NCBI RefSeq assembly: GCF_012927205.1
Contig: NZ_JABBGC010000001.1
Span: 620,001 to 684,000, forward strand
Reading direction: 5' to 3'
Source: Chitinophaga fulva
GTDB taxonomy: Bacteria; Bacteroidota; Bacteroidia; Chitinophagales; Chitinophagaceae
DNA length: 64,000 nucleotides
Of this stretch, positions 58,208-64,000 are shown in pieces (the first letter of the stretch is position 1; each line of letters begins with the position of its first letter). The notes beneath the pieces are model-generated. The model was not told the DNA's origin, searched no databases, and worked only from the letters and a program-made list of their open reading frames with translations. Position numbers and translations under genes: made by a program.

Positions 58208-60340
58208 TTATTTGAAGATATTAAAAGCGATCAGGCTGCAGGCATAGGCCAGTGAAGTCATATAGACCAGCTGAATAAAGGGTATTTTCCACGATTTCGT
58301 TTCTCTTTTCACGATGGCCATGGTGCTCATACACTGCATAGCAAATGCATAAAACAGCATGAGAGAAAGCCCTGCGGCCAGTGTATATACCGGCCGGCCA
58401 TCCGGCCATTTGGCGGATGCCATTTTTTCGCGGAGGGTGGCATTATTATCGTCCGGGTTTTCACCAACGCTGTAAAGGGTAGCCATGGTGCCCACAAATA
58501 CTTCACGGGCAGCGAAAGAAGTGATCAGCGCGATCCCTATTTTCCAGTCAAAACCCAGCGGACGGATAGCCGGTTCGATGGCATGTCCGAGGATGCCGGC
58601 GTAGGAGTGCGACAGTTTTTCAGAACGGAATTCACGGTCCAGCGCATCCGCTTCCGGAGAGCCTTCCGGCACGGCGGCGATCATTTTTTCATATTTCGCG
58701 TGCAGCGGCTCCATTCTGCCGGCAGGTCCGTAAGAAGCCAGGAACCAGAGTATCACGGAAATCACCACGATCACCTTACCGGCATCGGTAACAAAGATTT
58801 TTGCTTTCTCCACCATGGTAGTGCCTACGTTCTTCCAGCGCGGCGCGCGGTATACCGGCAGTTCCATGATGAAGTAGCTCTTCTCTTTGATACGCACAAA
58901 CAGCTTCATGACAGCTGCTATCAGGATGGCCATAAAGAAACCAAGCAGGTAAAGGCCCATCATCACCAGGCCTTGCAGGCCGAGAAAGCCCAATATCCTT
59001 CTGTCGGGGATCACCAGGGCGATCATCATGGTGTAGATTGGCAACCGCGCAGAGCAACTCATGAGCGGTGTAACCAGTATGGTGATGAGACGTTCTTTTT
59101 TGTTTTCGATGGTCCGGGTGGCCATAATAGCAGGGACAGCGCAGGCTACGCCACTGATCAGCGGCATCACGGATTTCCCGTTGAGCCCCACCTGCCGCAT
59201 GAGACGGTCTGTGAGGAAGCTGATACGCGCCATATAACCGGTATCTTCCAACACGGTGATTAACCCGAACAGGATCATGATTTGCGGGATAAACACCGCA
59301 AATCCACTGATACCGGCCAGAATACCGTTTACAAACACGTCAGTGATCTTATTGTCAGGTAGTACCGTCGTAAGCCAGCCGCTTAGTTTACCGAAACCGG
59401 CTTCTATGGCGTCCATCGGGTAGGAAGCCAGCCAGAAGATGCTCTGGAACAGGAGGAACATCACCACCAGCAGGATGACATATCCCCAGAAGCGGTGCAG
59501 CAGCAGATCGTCGATCTTTTCTGAGCGCAGTTGTTTCTGTAGCGGGTCGGCTTCCACCACGGAAGCTTTCATGATATGTTTGATACGGTTGTACCGCTGC
59601 ATGATCTCTTCCGCCTGTACTTTGGTTTTATTGAATTGATTGCGCTGAAGCGAATCCCGGATAGCCTTTTTCTGGCCAGCGTCAAGGAAGGTCAGTTCGT
59701 CTGTGTTAACAGCAACATGCAGCGCGCCATAGTCGCTGCAGGCCGGCACTGCTTTTTTCACGTCATCGATCACGGCTTCGGCCAGCGCAGCATTATTGAT
59801 AAAATCGCGGGGAGCCGCGCTGTAGTTACCGCGGGCAGCCAGTTCAATGATCTTTTTCAGTTCAGTGACCCCTTTGTTTTTACGGGGGTTGATGGCCACT
59901 ACCGGCACACCCAGTTCCCTTTCCAGGCCGTCGATATCTATTTCCACGCCTTTTTTGCGGGCAATGTCCATCATGGTGAGGGCAATGATCACCGGAAATT
60001 TGAGGTCGATGATCTGGGAACAGAAGAGGAGGTTACGTTTCAGATTGGAGGCATCGGCAACAATGATCACCAGGTCAGGCGTGTCTTCATTCGCCGGGTT
60101 GATCAGAACATCGTAGGTCACATATTCATCCGCACTTTTGGGGTACAGGCTATACGTCCCCGGAAGGTCTATAATGTTGGCTGAAAGTCCCGAAACAATG
60201 TTGGCCGTTCCGGTTTTCTTGTCTACCGTCACCCCGGGAAAGTTGCTGACTTTCTGATTTAACCCGGTGAGTGCGTTAAAAAGGGAGCTTTTTCCACTAT
60301 TAGGATTTCCTACCAGCGCGATGTTTATTGGTGCCTGCAT
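58208..60340 (-). CDS. feoB: Ferrous iron transport protein B
   Basis: A 710-residue Fe(II) transporter. The N-terminal G domain has G1 GNPNSGKSSLFN (11-22), G3 DLPGTYSL and G4 TMMD (Thr in place of the usual Asn). A helical NFeoB region (about 170-280) follows, then gate/core membrane domains with GVACAVPAIMATRTI and MSCSARLPIY, and the C-terminal LMLFYAFAMQCMSTMAIVK. It has the usual length. No feoA or feoC gene lies beside it, and no FeoA domain is fused. A TAACTTTG promoter is present upstream and it appears monocistronic. Confidence 0.95.
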   Translation of the reverse strand: MQAPINIALVGNPNSGKSSLFNALTGLNQKVSNFPGVTVDKKTGTANIVSGLSANIIDLPGTYSLYPKSADEYVTYDVLINPANEDTPDLVIIVADASNLKRNLLFCSQIIDLKFPVIIALTMMDIARKKGVEIDIDGLERELGVPVVAINPRKNKGVTELKKIIELAARGNYSAAPRDFINNAALAEAVIDDVKKAVPACSDYGALHVAVNTDELTFLDAGQKKAIRDSLQRNQFNKTKVQAEEIMQRYNRIKHIMKASVVEADPLQKQLRSEKIDDLLLHRFWGYVILLVVMFLLFQSIFWLASYPMDAIEAGFGKLSGWLTTVLPDNKITDVFVNGILAGISGFAVFIPQIMILFGLITVLEDTGYMARISFLTDRLMRQVGLNGKSVMPLISGVACAVPAIMATRTIENKKERLITILVTPLMSCSARLPIYTMMIALVIPDRRILGFLGLQGLVMMGLYLLGFFMAILIAAVMKLFVRIKEKSYFIMELPVYRAPRWKNVGTTMVEKAKIFVTDAGKVIVVISVILWFLASYGPAGRMEPLHAKYEKMIAAVPEGSPEADALDREFRSEKLSHSYAGILGHAIEPAIRPLGFDWKIGIALITSFAAREVFVGTMATLYSVGENPDDNNATLREKMASAKWPDGRPVYTLAAGLSLMLFYAFAMQCMSTMAIVKRETKSWKIPFIQLVYMTSLAYACSLIAFNIFK

Positions 60341-60382
60341 TCCTTATCTTATCCTCTTTTTTAATGTTAGATGCCGAATACA

Positions 60383-60390
60383 CAAAGTTA
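60383..60390 (-). promoter_or_regulatory. -7 box for feoB
   Basis: The minus strand reads TAACTTTG, exact TAnnTTTG, about 43 nt before the feoB ATG. The ideal -33 TTG is absent. A Fur site was not recognised. Confidence 0.5.
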
Positions 60391-60430
60391 AACATTAATC
60401 TTCCTGGGTAATGATCGGATCGGGAAAAAA

Positions 60431-60465
60431 GAAGCGGGGCAGACCAGAAAGGCCAGCCCCGCTTC
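60431..60465 (-). terminator. Terminator after the PspC gene
   Basis: Perfect 10-bp GC-rich stem (60431-60440 with 60456-60465), 15-nt loop, then a six-T run on the minus strand. It lies 26 nt past the PspC stop and isolates it from feoB. Confidence 0.85.
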
Positions 60466-60490
60466 CATTAGAATGGCGGAAAATATGTAA

Positions 60491-62164
60491 CTATCTGTGC
60501 GTAGTGTCGTTACCTTTATAGTGGTAGGTGTTTTCTACTGAATCCCGTTCGATTTTCGCGGAGTTGTTTTCTTCAGTGACACCATCCGGGGTCATTTTCA
60601 GACGGGTATGATTGCCGTTGTCCTCATCATCATCGGAATGAATGCCGATGTACCAGTCATCCTCGTCGTTATGGCGGCGGCCGTACTTATCGAAAGAGAA
60701 GTGGCGGTAGATATCGTCATTGATCTCCAGGTTTTTGCCTACCGGTACTTTCAAAACCATTACCAGGCGCTGGCCACGGAAGGTGGAGTGAGGCGGCAGG
60801 GAGAAGCCCTGCGGAATGTACAGCACAGAGTCCTTCTGTGTAACATTGAAATGGATGTCGCCTGCCAGCGTGTTGGCCTGTGCCAGGGTACGGCCCTGAG
60901 AATAGCGGTACACTTCCACGCCAAAGCTGTCGGTAGCGCTTTTTTCCACTCTCAGTTTCACGAGGTTGATCATAGTGGTATCGTCTGCCACGATCAGGTT
61001 ATCATCGAACCAGCTGAAGTCGTCGCCATTAAAGATCCCGGGAGCCACACGGAGTATCAGTTTATTGTGAGTAGGCTGTTGTACAGCCACCACTTCTGCG
61101 GGCAGGTTACTGCGTCTTCTGAAATCTTTTGCCAGGGAAGAACCTACAATTCCGGCGAACACGAGGCCCAGCAGCCAGAGGAACACCAGGGTGTAACCCG
61201 CATAGCGGTTACCTTGTTTGATGCCTGTCAGCTTACGGATGATGAAGGTCAGCAAGGCTACCACAGGTATGCCCAGGAGCAGCACAACGGCCGGCCAGAA
61301 CAGATAGCTTTGCACGGAATGGGCGGTGAGCAAAAGGTTTTTCAGGGGGAACAGGGCCGCAGAAGAAATCGCGATCGCTATACCAGTTACGATCAGGCAG
61401 ATCAGTATCACTACTGCCAGGAAGTAAAAGAATCCCTTGGTCACGAAAACCAATACTTTTCCCAACCCTTGTGCAAGGTTTACAAAAAAGCGTTCCAGAT
61501 CATTACCTACCTGCTTTCCGCGGCCCTGCGAAAAATTTTGGAAATCTTTTCCTACATTTTTCATCTGGTCCTTCATGTGACTTAATTCTTCCTGGATGGT
61601 AGCTTTAATATTATTCAGGTCTACTTTCTCACCACGCATTTCCAGTTTTTCTGCTGCAGTGTCAGCAGAAGGCGTGGCTACCCACAGGATGAAATATACC
61701 AGTACCCCGGTACCGAAGCCACCAATGGCCAGCAGTACGAAGATGATACGGAAGATCACCGGATCTATGTTGAAATAGGCTCCCAGACCGCCGCAGACAC
61801 CACTCAGCACCTTGTTCTCCGGATCGCGGTAGAGCCGCTTGCGGGGACGGGGCGTAAATTGGTCATTGCTGTCCTGTGACTGCGCACCGCTGCCGGCAGG
61901 AGCATCATCAAACTGTTCCGGTGTGCCCATGGATACTTTTACAGCAGCCACGTCTTCATCGGTGATACAATGAGCGCCTTTTTTCAGTTTGTCCTGGAAC
62001 AATTCGGCAATGCGGCTTTCGATATCGGCCACAATTTCGTCACCTCCTTCTTCTTTAGAGAAGTAGCTCTTCAGGCTGTCCAGATACTGGCGCAACGCCT
62101 CGTAGGCAGTATCCTCAATGGGAATCAGCCGACTCGACAGGTTTATGTTGATAATCTTTTTCAT
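60491..62164 (-). CDS. PspC domain membrane protein with long C-terminal beta domain
   Basis: A 557-residue protein. Residues 1-85 form an N-terminal helical region (KKIININLSSRLIPIEDTAYE...). A PspC domain follows at about 105-165, with KVLSGVCGGLGAYFNIDPV. Four more helices (about 235-345) lie after a charged stretch, and a C-terminal, largely beta-structured region (about 360-500) ends in an acidic/basic His-rich tail. The shape suggests an envelope-stress sensor, and the N-terminal part is reminiscent of adaptor segments on PadR-linked proteins. It starts 40 nt behind the PadR gene, so it is likely its regulated partner. Confidence 0.8.
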   Translation of the reverse strand: MKKIININLSSRLIPIEDTAYEALRQYLDSLKSYFSKEEGGDEIVADIESRIAELFQDKLKKGAHCITDEDVAAVKVSMGTPEQFDDAPAGSGAQSQDSNDQFTPRPRKRLYRDPENKVLSGVCGGLGAYFNIDPVIFRIIFVLLAIGGFGTGVLVYFILWVATPSADTAAEKLEMRGEKVDLNNIKATIQEELSHMKDQMKNVGKDFQNFSQGRGKQVGNDLERFFVNLAQGLGKVLVFVTKGFFYFLAVVILICLIVTGIAIAISSAALFPLKNLLLTAHSVQSYLFWPAVVLLLGIPVVALLTFIIRKLTGIKQGNRYAGYTLVFLWLLGLVFAGIVGSSLAKDFRRRSNLPAEVVAVQQPTHNKLILRVAPGIFNGDDFSWFDDNLIVADDTTMINLVKLRVEKSATDSFGVEVYRYSQGRTLAQANTLAGDIHFNVTQKDSVLYIPQGFSLPPHSTFRGQRLVMVLKVPVGKNLEINDDIYRHFSFDKYGRRHNDEDDWYIGIHSDDDEDNGNHTRLKMTPDGVTEENNSAKIERDSVENTYHYKGNDTTHR

Positions 62165-62203
62165 TTTGTTGGTTCTTTTAGATTTTAGGTTTAGGTATAT
62201 GCA

Positions 62204-62545
62204 CTACAGCGGTGCGCTGTTTTGTTGTGTTAACTGATGGACCGCATTGGCCAGTTCGTTCCAGGTGCTTTCCAGTTCCCGGTAAAAGGTTTCCCCTTTG
62301 TCGGTCATGGAAAAATATTTTCGTGGGGGTCCGGAGCTACTTTCTACCCATCTGTAGGTGAGCAACTCTGCATTTTTCAGCCGTGTCAGTAAGGGATATA
62401 AGGTACCCTCCAGGATGTCCAGCTTTGCCTCTTTCATCTTTTCAATGATGTCTGATGGGTAAGCTTCTCCTTGCTTGATGACGGACAGAATGCAAAACTC
62501 AAGCACTCCCTTCCGCATCTGTGACTGTGTGTTATCGATGTTCAT
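62204..62545 (-). CDS. PadR family transcriptional regulator
   Basis: A 113-residue winged-helix regulator. Features: RKGVLEFCILSVIKQGEAYPSDII, LDILEGTLYPLLTRLKNAELLTYRW (the recognition helix and wing) and SSGPPRKYFSMTDKGETF. It represses its own operon and the PspC gene behind it in most related pairs. A consensus promoter (62637-62666) lies about 90 nt upstream. The signal it senses is unknown. Confidence 0.92.
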   Translation of the reverse strand: MNIDNTQSQMRKGVLEFCILSVIKQGEAYPSDIIEKMKEAKLDILEGTLYPLLTRLKNAELLTYRWVESSSGPPRKYFSMTDKGETFYRELESTWNELANAVHQLTQQNSAPL

Positions 62546-62636
62546 GGCAAGTGAGCTTTTAAATTGTATGACTTAAATGGTGGTTTTTGATTTGTATCAG
62601 TTAAGGGCTTGTACACCTTCCTTCAACTTTACGATA

Positions 62637-62666
62637 CAAAAATAGGGATTATTTACTACTATGCAA
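62637..62666 (-). promoter_or_regulatory. Full consensus promoter of the padR-pspC pair
   Basis: On the minus strand: TTG (62664-62666), 19 nt, then TATTTTTG (62637-62644), an exact TTG-N19-TAnnTTTG. Predicted start about 62630, leader about 85 nt. It is the best match to the Bacteroidota housekeeping promoter found in this window. Confidence 0.7.
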
Positions 62667-62915
62667 TACACAATACCATAGAAAGCAAAATAACTTGCTT
62701 TGAAGGCTACTGATAACCGGAGCAAAATCAGCCACAGTAAAGCATCTTCCGGGAAAAAGATAAAAACAGGACTAAAAAACAATGTGATAAACGGCAATTA
62801 TAGAGGATAAATGGAATTTGACGGTTTTTGAGGCTAAAACCCTTCACCAGCCATCACTAAATTGCTTTAACATTTTTTTAATTACCGTAACTTAGTATAT
62901 ATGGTTTCGCTCATT

Positions 62916-62923
62916 TACTTTTG
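62916..62923 (+). promoter_or_regulatory. -7 box for the 62942 gene
   Basis: TACTTTTG is an exact TAnnTTTG, with TTA at about 21 nt upstream. It lies 18 nt before ATG 62942 and excludes a start at 62921. Confidence 0.5.
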
Positions 62924-62941
62924 TATCAGCAGTTAATACAC

Positions 62942-63235
62942 ATGAAGAAAATTATCGGCATATTCCTTTTGGGACTTATGATCTCCCAATTACTTCCCAT
63001 CAAGGAGGTAGGAAAGCTGCTGTTTAATAATCAGATTGTGGAAGAACATCCTGTTGATGCGGGCCATGACCATTTAAAAATTGCCAAGGAATTAAAATTC
63101 TGTAAGCAATTTGACGCACTGCAGTTTAATCCGATATTACTCATTGGCGTTTTGCATCCTCTTTTAATGGAGGACATCCCCAGCAATCCAGCCCAGGAAA
63201 TCCACGCTCCTCCTCCCAACATCTTCAGAGCGTAA
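62942..63235 (+). CDS. Small secreted or membrane-anchored hypothetical protein
   Basis: A 97-residue protein. An N-terminal hydrophobic segment (KKIIGIFLLGLMISQLLPI, about 2-20) could be a signal peptide or anchor. A His/Asp-containing middle (VEEHPVDAGHDHLKIAKEL) and a second hydrophobic stretch (NPILLIGVLHPLLM) follow. The tail is Pro/Ala-rich (APPPNIFRA). No family was recognised. It precedes the SulP gene by 219 nt on the same strand. A role with the transporter is possible but not shown. Confidence 0.6.
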   Translation: MKKIIGIFLLGLMISQLLPIKEVGKLLFNNQIVEEHPVDAGHDHLKIAKELKFCKQFDALQFNPILLIGVLHPLLMEDIPSNPAQEIHAPPPNIFRA

Positions 63236-63454
63236 TCCAGACCAGCTACTGTTAATACAGTCAGCTTGAATTTTCTATTTATTTATTGCAAGCATTTATT
63301 TTCTCAGGCATTCCAGGGACATCGTGTATCTATTAATGTGATACCCGCGATAGTACCCCAAAGGATGTGTCATCTGTATCTGTAATTACTTCCGTGATGG
63401 TAGCGATGGCTGCTGTCCGGCGTCGCAATCCTTTAACGGAAAAATGCATTTTTT

Positions 63455-64000
63455 ATGAACAAGCAAACATCGTTATTCTCCAATATCAAGGGGGACTTTT
63501 CTGCGGGCCTCGTTGTTTTCCTCATTGCTGTGCCGTTGTGCTTGGGTATTGCCCTGGCCTCCGGCGCTCCGCTCTTCTCCGGTATGATTGCCGGGATTAT
63601 AGGCGGACTGGTCATTGGGTTTTTCAGCAGCTCACAACTGAGCGTCAGCGGCCCGGCAGCAGGCCTTACTGCCATTGTGCTGACGGCCATTACCAAACTG
63701 GGTGCATTCGACATCTTCCTGTTGTCCGTTGTGATCGGAGGTGGCCTGCAGCTGATACTGGGACTTATCAAGGCGGGAACCGTGGCCAACTACTTCCCTT
63801 CCAATGTGATCACCGGTATGCTGGCAGCCATTGGTATTATCATCATCCTGAAACAACTTCCCCATGCCTTCGGCTATGATGCCGAAAATGAAGGCAGCAT
63901 TGCCTTTTTCCAGGCAGATGGGGAAAATACTTTCAGCGCGCTGCTGTCTACGTTTAATCATATTAGTATAGGTGCAACTATTATCACCCTCATATCCATT
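63455..64000 (+). CDS. SulP family inorganic anion transporter (3' end cut)
   Basis: The first 182 residues of a SulP transporter, running off the window end. The N-terminus NKQTSLFSNIKGDFSAGLVVF leads into helix 1 with IAVPLCLGIALASGAPLFSG and helix 2-3 GIIGGLVIGFFSSSQLSVSGPAAGL, the classic SulP signature. Such proteins carry sulfate, bicarbonate or chloride. Several Bacteroidota and cyanobacterial members take up bicarbonate and are paired with carbonic anhydrase; any partner lies outside the window. Confidence 0.9.
   Translation, partial: MNKQTSLFSNIKGDFSAGLVVFLIAVPLCLGIALASGAPLFSGMIAGIIGGLVIGFFSSSQLSVSGPAAGLTAIVLTAITKLGAFDIFLLSVVIGGGLQLILGLIKAGTVANYFPSNVITGMLAAIGIIIILKQLPHAFGYDAENEGSIAFFQADGENTFSALLSTFNHISIGATIITLISI

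Larger units (their letters stand above)
62546..62941 (-). other. Intergenic region between PadR and the small secreted protein
   Basis: A 396-nt gap between divergent genes, holding the PadR promoter (62637-62666) and the small-gene promoter (62916-62923). A 66-codon frame at 62597-62797 runs through the PadR promoter and shows no coding features. Confidence 0.5.

Noticed and set aside
60341-60490. Searched for feoA upstream of feoB
   Set aside because: The gap is too short (150 nt) and is occupied by a promoter and terminator.
62597-62797. 66-codon minus-strand frame
   Set aside because: It contains the consensus promoter of the PadR gene and has no start or composition supporting a protein.
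1-64000. Signs of mobile elements or prophage
   Set aside because: No transposase, integrase, tRNA-linked repeats or phage structural genes were recognised; the holin-named proteins are chromosomal families.

Overview
The window looks like chromosome from a Bacteroidota member of the Chitinophagaceae, most likely Chitinophaga or a close relative. The reasons are a SusC/SusD pair, many LxxC lipoproteins, DUF4836, DUF2891, DUF3857 and PspC/PadR families typical of the phylum, almost no Shine-Dalgarno sequences, and promoter boxes of the Bacteroidota form TAnnTTTG. One of these, in front of the PadR gene, is a full TTG-N19-TAnnTTTG. The assignment rests on recognised protein families, not on a database search. 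No rRNA, tRNA, CRISPR array, insertion sequence or prophage was recognised.

Layout. 1-12.5 kb holds a PepSY membrane protein (cut by the window edge), the YbaB/EbfC nucleoid protein, a FAD oxidoreductase, a DUF2891 protein, a large DUF3857-transglutaminase-DUF2569 membrane protein, a Dabb protein with an FtsX-type ABC transporter, a DUF4836 lipoprotein, YciI, an SRPBCC-GyrI protein and MsrB. 12.8-14.7 kb is mutL. 14.8-32.9 kb is a carbohydrate region: a FGGY gluconokinase; a GMC oxidoreductase with a four-cysteine (probable Fe-S) motif and its gluconate-2-dehydrogenase-type small subunit; two exported Gfo/Idh/MocA proteins; SusC/SusD; a formylglycine-generating-enzyme-like protein; an exported TIM-barrel isomerase; two lipoproteins; and a PBP4-type peptidase. 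Together these suggest uptake and periplasmic oxidation of sugars or glycosides, possibly by 3-keto chemistry.

33-42 kb is housekeeping: an E1 alpha/beta fusion of a 2-oxoacid dehydrogenase, a 47-residue membrane peptide, a TlpA-like protein, a macro-domain/NYN-LOTUS gene pair, Dps, an MFS transporter and RmuC. 42-45.1 kb is a three-gene operon matching kdnA-kdsB-kdnB, which in Shewanella makes CMP-8-amino-Kdo for lipopolysaccharide. 45-51.5 kb mixes envelope genes: a CAP-domain lipoprotein with a Pro-Gly-Thr linker, a GH25 lysozyme, a SPASM radical SAM protein, a small stress/membrane cluster and an AI-2E-type permease. 51.5-54.9 kb carries nadD and paaABCD (phenylacetyl-CoA epoxidase, without paaE). 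55-64 kb has a zincin-like DUF922 protein, S41 and M28 peptidases, feoB without feoA, a PadR-PspC pair, a small secreted protein and the start of a SulP anion transporter.

Gene ends are marked by many strong hairpins. Several lie between convergent genes and are unusually long or nested (14711-14759, 20361-20436, 38512-38595, 57158-57261). The region in front of susC has tandem 19-bp repeats abutting a perfect palindrome and no match to the housekeeping promoter box on the susC strand.
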